From: OCS116 cluster bacterium AG-435-F03
GTDB taxonomy: Bacteria > Pseudomonadota > Alphaproteobacteria > MED-G09
NCBI GenBank assembly: GCA_003212795.1
Contig: QCOV01000001.1
Location: forward strand, 463,321 to 527,320
Length of the DNA: 64,000 nucleotides
Direction of reading: 5' to 3'
The position numbers and the translations under genes were made by a program. Below the pieces are notes generated by a model. That model ran no database searches. It saw only the letters and a list, made by a program, of their open reading frames with translations, and was not told the origin of the DNA. Numbering within the stretch: the stretch's first letter is position 1; every line of letters begins with the position of its first letter. Below, piece after piece: positions 29,053 through 36,039 of the stretch.

Positions 29053-30157
29053 ATTTAAGTTTAAAGTTTTAAAAAAAGATGGCTATGCCCGCAAAGGTCT
29101 TATTGAAACCAAAAGAGGCAATATTAAAACACCTGCATTTATGCCTATAGCTACTCAAGGAGCAGTTAAGTTTACTCCCATAGAGTTTATAGAACAGATT
29201 GGATATGAATTAACGCTCTCAAATACCTATCACTTACTATTAAGACCTGGATTAGAAAGACTTTCTAGTGTTGATGGTATTTCAGAGTTTATGGGATGGA
29301 ATAAGCCAGTATTAACAGACTCTGGAGGCTTTCAGGTGATGTCTCTATCAAAATTAAGAAAAATATCTGAAGAGGGAGTAAAATTCCAATCTCATATTGA
29401 TGGTGCATCACACTTTTTAACTCCTGAAAATGTAATTGATTATCAGAATACAATTAAGTCTGATATTCAAATGGTTCTAGATGAATGTATTCAGTACCCC
29501 GAATCTTACGAGAATGTTAAAAAGTCAATGGAATTATCACTTAGATGGGCTGAGAGATCCAGAAAACATTATAATAAAAATAAAAGTAAAATTTATGGAG
29601 CCCAATTTGGAATAATTCAAGGAGGTGTATTTGAAGATTTAAGAGAGACATCAATTTCTGAAACAGTTAATTTTGATTTTGAGGGATATGCTATCGGCGG
29701 ACTAGCTGTTGGTGAAGGTCATGAAAAAATGATTGAGGTTGTTGATTATACTGCGCCCCAATTACCTGAAGATAAAGTGAGATATCTTATGGGGGTCGGA
29801 AAACCTAATGACATTATTGAGGCAGTTTATAGAGGTGTTGATATTTTTGATTGCGTTATCCCAACTAGAGAAGGAAGACATGGTATCGCTTATGTTGGCT
29901 CTAGCTCTATTAACATAAAGAATTCTAAATTTGAGAGTGATTTAACTCCGTTAGATGAAAGTAGTGATTACTTTGTTTCAAAAAAATATTCAAAAAGCTA
30001 TTTAAATCATTTGTTAAAAATTAAAGACCCTTTAGGACCAATGTTAATTTCTCTCCATAATCTTAATTATTATTTCAATTTGATGACTGATCTAGGAGTA
30101 TCCATTGAAGAAGGTAGATTAGATAGTTTTCGAGAAGATTTTTATAAGGATAATTAA
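29045..30157 (+). CDS. tgt: Queuine/preQ1 tRNA-guanine transglycosylase lacking zinc cysteines
   Basis: Exchanges guanine-34 for preQ1 in tRNAs with GUN anticodons. Catalytic residues are present: Asp92 in LTDSGGFQVMS, Asp269 in IFDCVIPTREGRHG, and the base-binding GGLAVGE. The structural zinc site is not: where E. coli has C-x-C-x2-C (Cys302, 304, 307), this protein has Ser307, Tyr309 and Ser312 in an otherwise alignable segment, LDESSDYFVSKKYSKSYLNHL. The fourth ligand, His338 in SLHNL, remains. 370 residues, normal length, so this is not a truncation. The gene overlaps queA, which argues for function. Zinc-free folding is inference. Confidence 0.94.
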   Translation: MDKFKFKVLKKDGYARKGLIETKRGNIKTPAFMPIATQGAVKFTPIEFIEQIGYELTLSNTYHLLLRPGLERLSSVDGISEFMGWNKPVLTDSGGFQVMSLSKLRKISEEGVKFQSHIDGASHFLTPENVIDYQNTIKSDIQMVLDECIQYPESYENVKKSMELSLRWAERSRKHYNKNKSKIYGAQFGIIQGGVFEDLRETSISETVNFDFEGYAIGGLAVGEGHEKMIEVVDYTAPQLPEDKVRYLMGVGKPNDIIEAVYRGVDIFDCVIPTREGRHGIAYVGSSSINIKNSKFESDLTPLDESSDYFVSKKYSKSYLNHLLKIKDPLGPMLISLHNLNYYFNLMTDLGVSIEEGRLDSFREDFYKDN

Positions 30158-30333
30158 TCTTGAGAGGACTCTTTGCCGTCTTCTTTATCAATTTTAGCGG
30201 CTTTTATGCATTCTTCTCTTTCGACTCCCGCAGCTGTACAAATTAATTCACCTGCAACAGGAATTTCCTCTTTTACTGACGAACAAGAAGTTAACAGTAA
30301 AAAAACAAATAAAGAAAAAAAATAGCCTTTCAT
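30154..30333 (-). CDS. Small predicted lipoprotein
   Basis: A 59-residue reading frame with a lipoprotein signal: Met-Lys, a run of Phe/Leu/Val, then the lipobox LLTSC with Cys at residue 17. The mature part is short and charged and contains two further cysteines. It ends by overlapping the last bases of tgt on the opposite strand. GAGGGG stands just upstream of its ATG as a ribosome site. Function unknown; the well-formed lipobox and ribosome site make it more likely real than chance. Confidence 0.62.
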   Translation of the reverse strand: MKGYFFSLFVFLLLTSCSSVKEEIPVAGELICTAAGVEREECIKAAKIDKEDGKESSQD

Positions 30334-30404
30334 AAATACCCCTCTTGTAAGAAATTAGCATATTTAAATGAAATTCAAAATATCTTAATTTTGATCGATT
30401 TTAT

Positions 30405-30433
30405 TTGATTTGAATTAAGCAAACATTTAAAAG
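30405..30433 (+). promoter_or_regulatory. Possible promoter of tRNA-Lys
   Basis: TTGATT at 30405-30410 and TAAAAG at 30428-30433 with a 17-base spacer, placing the transcription start a few bases before the tRNA. Position fits; the -10 match is only moderate. Confidence 0.35.
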
Positions 30434-30444
30434 GTATCTTGTGT

Positions 30445-30520
30445 GGGCCCGTAGCTCAGTAGGTAGAGCACCTCCCTTTTAAGGAGATTGTCACAGGTTC
30501 GATCCCTGTCGGGCTCACCA
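30445..30520 (+). tRNA. tRNA-Lys (anticodon TTT)
   Basis: All arms fold. The acceptor GGGCCCG pairs with CGGGCTC (one G-U). The D stem is GCTC/GAGC, and the anticodon loop CTTTTAA has TTT at 30478-30480. The T arm is ACAGG-TTCGATC-CCTGT. CCA is encoded at 30518-30520. The outermost anticodon-stem pair is a C-A mismatch (30471 with 30487). The accessory-looking block begins right after it. Confidence 0.97.
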
Positions 30521-30522
30521 TC

Positions 30523-30558
30523 CTTAAACCAAGGTTAGCCTTAGTTTTAAGAGATTTT
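30523..30558 (+). terminator. Probable terminator after tRNA-Lys
   Basis: An imperfect hairpin with arms 30523-30534 and 30539-30551 (CTTAAA...CAAGG against CCTTAG...TTTAAG, one bulge and one mismatch, loop TTAG) is followed by GATTTT. Placement three bases after the tRNA CCA end fits a factor-independent terminator, though the U-run is short. Confidence 0.5.
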
Positions 30559-30652
30559 CCACTCAAATTATATTTCTTGAATTTATAAGTATCTGTAAAA
30601 AAATTTGTGCTATGTGTAAAAAAGTTTAATCTTTGGCCATAAAGGAAAACTT

Positions 30653-30769
30653 ATGAAGAGACTTTTATTAGGTTTGGTCATTACAATAGTTATGGCAATA
30701 TTATTCTTATTTTTTGGTAATTGGTTGGACGAGCTAAAACATCTAATTGATGTGAATCATGTTCACTAA
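30653..30769 (+). CDS. 38-residue single-helix membrane peptide
   Basis: Begins Met-Lys-Arg and has one strongly hydrophobic helix (about residues 4-22) followed by a short tail with three histidines. AAAGGA lies about eight bases before the ATG, a good ribosome site. It stands 39 bases before the SnoaL-like gene. I do not recognise a family. In AT-rich DNA small hydrophobic frames arise by chance; the ribosome site is the main support. Confidence 0.45.
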   Translation: MKRLLLGLVITIVMAILFLFFGNWLDELKHLIDVNHVH

Positions 30770-30808
30770 TTTTATATTTATTATTTAATTATTTTAAAGG
30801 AGAACAAT

Positions 30809-31165
30809 ATGAAGGGTGCTAAGGAAATTATTGAAACATTCTGGAAAATCCAAGATGAAGGTGATTATACAAAAGTAGTAGAGTTATTTGCTGAAGATGC
30901 TGTTTTAGTTGATCCCTTTTTTGGAACATTTGAGGGTAAAAAAGCAATTGGTGAATTTATGAATAAAATGAACAAAGAAATGACCTCAAGAGAGACAAGT
31001 TTTATTGCAAAAGAAATAGATGGAGGCGGGGAGGTTGCTTGGGCCCAGTGGACTGCTAAAACTCCAAATGGTGATGTAGAAGGATGTGGTTTATATAGAG
31101 TAAAGAATGGAATGATGACTTATTATAAAGATTATATGAATGCGCCTAAAGAAAACAAAATATAA
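30809..31165 (+). CDS. SnoaL/NTF2-like protein
   Basis: 118 residues with the cone-shaped alpha+beta fold of the nuclear transport factor 2 superfamily: helix IIETFWKIQDEGDYTKVVELF, AEDAVLVDPFFGTFEGKKAIGEFM, then the strands around AWAQWTAKTPNGDVEGCGLYRVKNGMMTYYKDY. The fold hosts ketosteroid isomerases, polyketide cyclases and many unknowns, so I assign no reaction. AAGGAG precedes the ATG. It is one of four NTF2-like genes in the next 9 kb. Confidence 0.75.
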   Translation: MKGAKEIIETFWKIQDEGDYTKVVELFAEDAVLVDPFFGTFEGKKAIGEFMNKMNKEMTSRETSFIAKEIDGGGEVAWAQWTAKTPNGDVEGCGLYRVKNGMMTYYKDYMNAPKENKI

Positions 31166-31167
31166 CA

Positions 31168-31215
31168 CTAATTAAATTTAATTAAACAAATACTATCTTT
31201 AATTAGATTTTTATT
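31168..31215 (+). terminator. Possible AT-rich terminator before the cold-shock gene
   Basis: CTAATTAAA at 31168-31176 is inversely repeated as TTTAATTAG at 31198-31206, followed by ATTTTTATT. The stem is nearly all A-T with a 21-base loop, so termination strength is doubtful. Confidence 0.35.
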
Positions 31216-31247
31216 CTATAAGCTTTTTAAATTTAAGGAGACTAAAT

Positions 31248-31463
31248 ATGCCATCAGGTAAAGTTAAATGGTTCAATGCCAATAAAGGTTTTGGATTTAT
31301 TGAAAATGATGAAGGCGGCGATGATGTATTCGTACATATTTCTGCCGTTCAAGAATCAGGATTGGGAACTCTAAATGATAACGATCATATAAATTTTGAG
31401 ATTGTTGAAAATAGAGGAAAAAATGCTGCTGCTAATCTAACAAAAGTAGAATCAAGCGACTAA
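31248..31463 (+). CDS. Cold-shock domain protein
   Basis: 71-residue OB-fold RNA/DNA-binding protein of the CspA family. [15 protein letters not shown] holds RNP1 and [10 protein letters not shown] holds RNP2. It likely melts mRNA structure; whether it is cold-induced cannot be seen. AAGGAGA stands before the ATG. The family is firm, the paralogue identity is not. Confidence 0.95.
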   Translation: MPSGKVKWFNANKGFGFIENDEGGDDVFVHISAVQESGLGTLNDNDHINFEIVENRGKNAAANLTKVESSD

Positions 31464-31562
31464 TAAAGCTACATAATATAGCTATCTTTAAGAATATATT
31501 ATAATTCAATCACTATTAAACTTACTGCCCTTAAATAAGGGTTATTCAATAATATGTTTATA

Positions 31563-31583
31563 GAAAATTTAGTGTAAATTTTC
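31563..31583. repeat. Perfect 9-bp hairpin
   Basis: GAAAATTTA at 31563-31571 and its exact inverse at 31575-31583 with a GTG loop, in the gap between the cold-shock gene and the opposite-strand DUF393 gene. A smaller hairpin CCCTT/AAGGG lies at 31528-31541. Together they may serve as a bidirectional transcription end, but no U-run follows. Confidence 0.45.
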
Positions 31584-31633
31584 AGATTTAACTGAAGATA
31601 TCCTTAATTATAAATTGAATACAGAAGGGTGCT

Positions 31634-31984
31634 TTAATTATTCTTCCTTCTTAAATGCATTTTAAATAAATAAAAGGCAATTGGCTCATAAATAATATTC
31701 ATTAAAAATATACAAAATCTATTGTCTAAGAAAAAAGTTAGCCATTTAAAACCTTGAGTATTTTTCCATATTAAAATAAAAGCTGCTGCTCCTACATATT
31801 CAATTCCATTTTGATATGCGTACATTCTTCTATTATATTTATCTTCTAATGATGAGGAGTCTTTGTATTCAATTCCCTCAGATCTTAATTTGTAGACTTC
31901 TATCTCTCTTTTGCATATAGGACAGGTATCATTATAATAAACATCAATTGATTTTTTTTCTTTGGATTTATTTATTTTCATCAT
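31634..31984 (-). CDS. DUF393 (DCC-family) thiol-disulfide oxidoreductase-like protein
   Basis: 116 residues starting with VYYNDTCPICKREIEVYKLR, the DxxCPxC motif that names the DCC family and resembles the thioredoxin active site. A following region with YAYQNGIEYVGAAAFILIWKN and a hydrophobic C-terminus fits DUF393. The exact redox partner is unknown. Its start overlaps the preceding 39-residue frame by 17 bases, so it may be last in a short opposite-strand operon. Confidence 0.8.
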   Translation of the reverse strand: MMKINKSKEKKSIDVYYNDTCPICKREIEVYKLRSEGIEYKDSSSLEDKYNRRMYAYQNGIEYVGAAAFILIWKNTQGFKWLTFFLDNRFCIFLMNIIYEPIAFYLFKMHLRRKNN

Positions 31985-32087
31985 TTTCTTCTTGCAACAA
32001 AACCTTTTTCAATAATTTATATTCTTCACTATCCTCACCTAGTGTTTTCTTAAAATACTCTAAGGCTCTTTTAGTTTTATCACTCAT
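31968..32087 (-). CDS. 39-residue charged helical protein
   Basis: Starts MSDKTKRALEYF and is rich in Lys and Glu with predicted helix throughout; no membrane segment. Its 3-prime end overlaps the DUF393 gene. I do not recognise it. Overlap with a real gene on the same strand and non-hydrophobic composition give modest support. Confidence 0.4.
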   Translation of the reverse strand: MSDKTKRALEYFKKTLGEDSEEYKLLKKVLLQEENDENK

Positions 32088-32099
32088 TATATTTCATTA

Positions 32100-32213
32100 C
32101 TAATTACCAGAATTTTTTCCAAGTACTTTTAAAATTATCATTAGTATTATAATTGCTATTGGAACAGCGCCAAGTTTTAAAATATGAATTATGCTTTCAA
32201 GTAAGTTTTCCAT
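32100..32213 (-). CDS. 37-residue single-helix membrane peptide
   Basis: Begins with a short amphipathic stretch MENLLESIIHIL followed by a hydrophobic helix (about residues 16-32) and a Lys-rich tail. It is 12 bases upstream of the next opposite-strand frame. No family known to me, and the ribosome site is weak. Confidence 0.35.
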   Translation of the reverse strand: MENLLESIIHILKLGAVPIAIIILMIILKVLGKNSGN

Positions 32214-32288
32214 TTCAATTCTTTATTTAAATGAATATAAATAAATACATTATAAGAACTATTCTTTAAATTTTAAATAGGTGTTTTG

Positions 32289-32588
32289 ATGAGAAATATA
32301 ATTATTAGTGTTTTTTTAATTTTACTGTTAAGTGCATCAAGTTATGCTCAGTATAAAGAACCAAAATTGAGAAATAATCTTAATATTTACAAAAAAGAGC
32401 GAGAGAGTAAAAAAATCGCTTTAACGATTAAAGATGAATGTAAATATTTAAAATTGAGCGCAATTAATCTTGTTAAAGAAGCATATTCATTAAACATTAG
32501 TAATAATAAAATTGTTTCAGATGAAGAAATGAAGTTAATAAAGGATGCGCATTATTTCTCAGTTAATTGGTCGTCATTATGTGATTAA
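32289..32588 (+). CDS. Small exported protein of unknown function
   Basis: 99 residues from the ATG at 32289 (a TTG three bases earlier is also possible). The first 20 residues are a clean signal peptide ending ASSYA before Gln. The mature part is charged and helical, with one Cys near the middle (DECKYLKL) and one next to the end (SSLCD), which could form a disulfide in the periplasm. I do not recognise the family. The next gene starts 6 bases after its stop. Confidence 0.6.
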   Translation: MRNIIISVFLILLLSASSYAQYKEPKLRNNLNIYKKERESKKIALTIKDECKYLKLSAINLVKEAYSLNISNNKIVSDEEMKLIKDAHYFSVNWSSLCD

Positions 32589-32594
32589 ATATCT

Positions 32595-32780
32595 ATGAAG
32601 AAAATAAAAGAATATATATTAAATTTAAATTATACCCAAATTTCATTAATTATTGCTTATATCATCAATATGTTGGTACCTCATGATTTACTCAACATGA
32701 CATCCGGCAGTTCAAATTTTTGGACTGGATTAATATTAATAGTTTTATTTTTATTATTTAAAGAAAAAAAGGAAAACTAA
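32595..32780 (+). CDS. 61-residue protein with two membrane helices
   Basis: Two hydrophobic segments (about residues 16-32 and 43-56) joined by a loop with VPHDLLNMTSGSSNFW, and a basic tail. The stop precedes the oxidoreductase ATG by one base, so it probably shares its transcript. Family unknown. Confidence 0.5.
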   Translation: MKKIKEYILNLNYTQISLIIAYIINMLVPHDLLNMTSGSSNFWTGLILIVLFLLFKEKKEN

Positions 32781-32781
32781 C

Positions 32782-33795
32782 ATGAAAAATTCCTATACAA
32801 ATGAAAAAGTAGTGCTTTCCAAATATCCATCTGGAATTGCAAAAAAAGAAAACTTTAGCGTAATAAAAGAAGATATTAATAATATTAGTGAAAATGATTT
32901 TCTTATTAAGACAAAATTTTTAGGTCTTGATGCAGCTTTAAGGTTATTAATTCGCGATAGCGATGAATTTCTATTTAGAGTCAAAGAGAATGATATTTTA
33001 CACGGAAATATTGTTGGTGAAGTTATTGAAAGTAATAATTCTGACTTTCAAATTGGAGACTATGTTGTTGGGTCTCTTGGGATTCAAACATATGCTATCT
33101 CAGATGGAGTTGGTATTGAGAAAGTTGATACCAATTTTGCTCCTCCTGAATATTGGTTAGGCGGTATGGGTATTCCTGGGTTAACTGCATATTATGCGCT
33201 TTTAGATGTATGTAAACCCACTGTTGATAAGAATGTCCTTATTACTGGAGCAGCAGGAGCGGTTGGTTCTATCGCAGGTCAAATCGCAAAAATATGTGGC
33301 TCTAAAGTATTTGGAACAACCGGTAGTCAAGAAAAATGTGATTGGTTAGTCAATGAACTGGGCTATGATTACGCATTTAACTATAATGATAAGGATTGGT
33401 TTTCAAAGCTTAAAGATGCTTCCGAGGGAAAACTAGATATTATTTTTGATAATTCTGGTGGTGAAGTAATGAATCAATCTTTAAAAATAATTGGTCTGAA
33501 TGGTATTGTATTATTGTGTGGCTCTACTTCACAATATTATGAAGATGAAATGAAGGGGCCGAGTAATTATATTTGGCTAGGTACTATGAGAGCAAGGTTA
33601 CAGGGATTTGTAATTTTTGATTATGAAAATCGCTATAATGAAGCAAGAGTTAATCTAGGAAAATGGCTAAAAGAGGATAAAATTAAAATGCCAAACTATA
33701 TTATCGAGAGCTCTATTGACGCTTTTCCTGATGCTTTTGAAGATTTGTTTTCAGGAAAAAACTTTGGGAAAATGATACTTAAGTTAAATGATTAA
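32782..33795 (+). CDS. NADPH-dependent zinc-free MDR oxidoreductase (CurA/PTGR-like)
   Basis: Medium-chain dehydrogenase/reductase that probably reduces an alpha,beta-unsaturated ketone or aldehyde. The N-terminal GroES-like part is followed by WLGGMGIPGLTAYYALLDVCKP and the Rossmann motif LITGAAGAVGSIAGQIAKICGSKVFGTTGS. The catalytic and structural zinc cysteines of alcohol dehydrogenases are absent, as in prostaglandin and curcumin reductases. 337 residues, full length. The stop overlaps a 31-residue frame by eight bases. The natural substrate is not known. Confidence 0.88.
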   Translation: MKNSYTNEKVVLSKYPSGIAKKENFSVIKEDINNISENDFLIKTKFLGLDAALRLLIRDSDEFLFRVKENDILHGNIVGEVIESNNSDFQIGDYVVGSLGIQTYAISDGVGIEKVDTNFAPPEYWLGGMGIPGLTAYYALLDVCKPTVDKNVLITGAAGAVGSIAGQIAKICGSKVFGTTGSQEKCDWLVNELGYDYAFNYNDKDWFSKLKDASEGKLDIIFDNSGGEVMNQSLKIIGLNGIVLLCGSTSQYYEDEMKGPSNYIWLGTMRARLQGFVIFDYENRYNEARVNLGKWLKEDKIKMPNYIIESSIDAFPDAFEDLFSGKNFGKMILKLND

Positions 33796-33883
33796 AAATA
33801 TTTTAAGAGCAATTTTTCCTGTTTTTGTTTTGATTCTCTTCTTATTGTTAATTTTATATATAAATGGTTTAGTAAAAGAATAG
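33788..33883 (+). CDS. 31-residue single-helix membrane peptide
   Basis: Overlaps the 3-prime end of the oxidoreductase gene by eight bases. It has a basic start (MIKNILR), one hydrophobic helix of about 18 residues, and a short Lys-Glu end. No family known. The arrangement suggests coupling, but chance is not excluded. Confidence 0.35.
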   Translation: MIKNILRAIFPVFVLILFLLLILYINGLVKE

Positions 33884-33902
33884 TTAAAAAGTTGGAGAAA
33901 TT

Positions 33903-34685
33903 ATGAAGAAATTATTTTTATTTTTGTTTTTATCATTTCTAGTGAATGGTCATGCGAGTTCACATAGCTTATTAGAATCCGTTAACAGTGATCATAGAAT
34001 TGAAAAAAACACTCTGAGAGACAAATATAGAAACCCCTATGAAACACTTTCATTTTTTAGAATTGAACCTGAAATGACTGTAGTTGAACTTTCTCCTGGT
34101 AGAGGTTGGTATACAGAGATTTTAGCTATGTTTATGTATGACAAGGGAAGATATATTGTAGCTCCATATAATCCAAATTTAGGCGGGTATGCCGAGCGAT
34201 TATGGAATAGCTATAATGAGTTACTCAAAAGTAATGAAGTTTATAACAAAGTAGAAACAACATTTTTATTTGATAAATTAGCTGAAGATAACAGTGTTGA
34301 TGTAGTTTTAACTTTTAGAAATGTGCATAATTGGATTAATAATAATGACGAAAATGCGAAAAAAATATTTAAACAATCCTTTTCAGCCCTGCGATCTGGT
34401 GGTTATTTTGGAATTGTTGAACATAGAGCAAAGAAAGAAACTTCTCTAGAGGATATGTATAAATCTGGCTACATGACAGAAAAATTTGTTATTGATCTTG
34501 CTAGAAAAGCAGGTTTTTTACTTATCGATAAATCAGAAATAAATTCAAATAGTAAAGATTTAAAAAATTATCCTAAGGGAGTATGGACCTTACCGCCATC
34601 CTTGAGGCTTAAAGATGAAGATAAAAGTAAATATCTTGAAATAGGCGAAAGTGATAGGATGACTTTATTGTTTCAAAAGCCTTAA
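33903..34685 (+). CDS. Exported COG4798-type methyltransferase-like protein
   Basis: 260 residues. Residues 1-20 are a signal peptide (Lys-Lys, Phe/Leu run, NGHAS). The core has a class I SAM-binding motif, VVELSPGRGWYTEILA, the post-II segment VVLTFRNVHNW and SGGYFGIVEHRA, matching the COG4798 predicted methyltransferases. A methyltransferase outside the cytoplasm lacks an obvious source of S-adenosylmethionine; this puzzle is known for the family and I cannot resolve it. GGAGAAATT precedes the ATG. Confidence 0.82.
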   Translation: MKKLFLFLFLSFLVNGHASSHSLLESVNSDHRIEKNTLRDKYRNPYETLSFFRIEPEMTVVELSPGRGWYTEILAMFMYDKGRYIVAPYNPNLGGYAERLWNSYNELLKSNEVYNKVETTFLFDKLAEDNSVDVVLTFRNVHNWINNNDENAKKIFKQSFSALRSGGYFGIVEHRAKKETSLEDMYKSGYMTEKFVIDLARKAGFLLIDKSEINSNSKDLKNYPKGVWTLPPSLRLKDEDKSKYLEIGESDRMTLLFQKP

Positions 34686-34702
34686 GTTTTTAAATAAAGT
34701 TA

Positions 34703-34774
34703 ATGAAGAGATTGATAATATTTTTATTACTCTTATTATTGATGCTCTCAATTATTTTTAAGAGGATATTTTAA
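34703..34774 (+). CDS. 23-residue hydrophobic leader-like peptide
   Basis: MKR then almost only Leu/Ile/Phe, ending KRIF. Its TAA shares one base with the ATG of the next gene (TAATG), the layout of a translationally coupled leader peptide. Alternatively a chance frame in the leader. No attenuator hairpin is visible. Confidence 0.3.
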   Translation: MKRLIIFLLLLLLMLSIIFKRIF

Positions 34775-35265
34775 TGAGAAAACTTTTTTTAACATTTTTT
34801 TTTGGATTTATAATGACAGTAAATTTTAATGCACAAACTCAAGACCTAGATACATCTGATAGAATAACAATTGTAGAAAATATGAATAAATATGCAATAG
34901 GCATAGACACAAAAGATTATGAGTTATTTAGATCAATTTTTTTAGATGATGTAGAGGTCACAGTTATTTATGACCCTAATTGGAGAGGTGGAGAAGAAGT
35001 AAAATTTAATGGAAAAGAGAGTTGGGTTAAGTATGTTAAAGAAACTATAAGTCAATATAGAGCTACTCAACATATGCTTGGTAACCCAATGATTAGTTTT
35101 GATGGTGAAATAGCTATTGTAAGAACCGATCTACAGGCATCACATTATTATATTAAAGATCCTGAAGCTAAGACTACCTTATGGGGGTTTTATGAAACAC
35201 ATATGGTTAAAGATGAAAATTGGAAAATAATTAAACACACTTTAACAAGCATAGGTTCAGAATAA
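34774..35265 (+). CDS. Exported SnoaL/NTF2-like protein
   Basis: 163 residues. Residues 1-21 look like a signal peptide (MRKLFLTFFFGFIMTVNFNAQ). The rest is a SnoaL_4-type fold: RITIVENMNKYAIGIDTKDYELFRSIFLDDVEVT, GKESWVKYVKETISQYRATQHMLGNPMISFDGEIAIVRTDLQASHY, and a closing strand around DENWKIIKHTLTS. The exported form sets it apart from the other three NTF2-like proteins in the region. Reaction unknown. Confidence 0.75.
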   Translation: MRKLFLTFFFGFIMTVNFNAQTQDLDTSDRITIVENMNKYAIGIDTKDYELFRSIFLDDVEVTVIYDPNWRGGEEVKFNGKESWVKYVKETISQYRATQHMLGNPMISFDGEIAIVRTDLQASHYYIKDPEAKTTLWGFYETHMVKDENWKIIKHTLTSIGSE

Positions 35266-35271
35266 ATTTAT

Positions 35272-35388
35272 ATGTCTAAAAAGGACAAGAAGAAAAAACG
35301 ACCAATTAGACAAAAACAAGGGACTTATGAAAGAGTTGTAGAAAGTAAAAAAAAATATAATCGAAAAAAAAATAAAATTAATCTATAA
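35272..35388 (+). CDS. 38-residue highly basic peptide
   Basis: About half Lys and Arg with no hydrophobic segment; begins MSKKDKKKKRPIRQ. It lies 6 bases after the SnoaL-like stop. It might bind nucleic acid, but poly-A-rich DNA also yields such frames by chance. Low confidence. Confidence 0.3.
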   Translation: MSKKDKKKKRPIRQKQGTYERVVESKKKYNRKKNKINL

Positions 35389-35412
35389 ATTCTATTTTTG
35401 ATAGGAGCTAAA

Positions 35413-35574
35413 ATGAATCTATTTAATATGGCTAAAGACCTTAAGGGTATGGAAAAAATGATGAAACCAGCACTTGAAAAATTTATGAAAGATTCTGGTT
35501 TTGTAAAAAAAGAAGAATTAACAAAATTAGAGAATAGAATAAAAGAATTAGAAGATAGACTTAATAAAATTTGA
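35413..35574 (+). CDS. 53-residue coiled-coil protein, possibly BMFP/UbiK-like
   Basis: An N-terminal helix (FNMAKDLKGMEKMMKPALEKF) is followed by GFVKKEELTKLENRIKELED, a heptad coiled coil. The V-x-x-E-E-L onset of the coil and the helix before it recall the C-terminal half of BMFP/UbiK proteins, which form trimers and assist ubiquinone synthesis. The similarity is weak and the protein is short. TAGGAGC precedes the ATG, a good ribosome site. It is convergent with the thioesterase-like gene, with no bases between the stops. Confidence 0.5.
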   Translation: MNLFNMAKDLKGMEKMMKPALEKFMKDSGFVKKEELTKLENRIKELEDRLNKI

Positions 35575-35979
35575 TTATATTTTTTTTAGGATGCCACTAA
35601 AAGAAGCTATTATACCCTTATTATTGAAAATTTTTCCTTTTAAGAACAATAATGATTTTGTTGCTTTTGTGATTTCCCCATTTGAGAATATAATACCTTT
35701 TTCATATGAGGCCATTAGAAATTCAGTAGAGCAGCTAATAGTTACATAATTGCTTTTTGAAGTGTACTTATGTCCAATTATAAATAAAGCATAGTCTGCA
35801 AAACTCATTATCATCCCTCCATGCAATGAGTTAATAGAATTTGTGTGATGGTCTTTAAAGTCAAAAGCGGCAATTGGTTTATCATCATCGATCTTAAAAT
35901 AGAACGGACCAACAAAATTTTCATAAGGCTCTTCCACATGCCATGTTTGAAAATCTTTTAAATCTTCTGGTTTATTCAT
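35575..35979 (-). CDS. PaaI-like hotdog-fold thioesterase
   Basis: 134 residues with the hotdog signature NSINSLHGGMIMSFADYALFII, where His-Gly-Gly opens the active-site helix. Such proteins hydrolyse acyl-CoA or aryl-CoA thioesters. It is transcribed away from the SnoaL-like gene at 36040 across 60 bases. Substrate unknown. Confidence 0.8.
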   Translation of the reverse strand: MNKPEDLKDFQTWHVEEPYENFVGPFYFKIDDDKPIAAFDFKDHHTNSINSLHGGMIMSFADYALFIIGHKYTSKSNYVTISCSTEFLMASYEKGIIFSNGEITKATKSLLFLKGKIFNNKGIIASFSGILKKI

Positions 35980-36039
35980 TTTGTTACCTATAAGTAAATT
36001 TACATATAATCATTTTTTATTTATCATAAGATTAAATAT

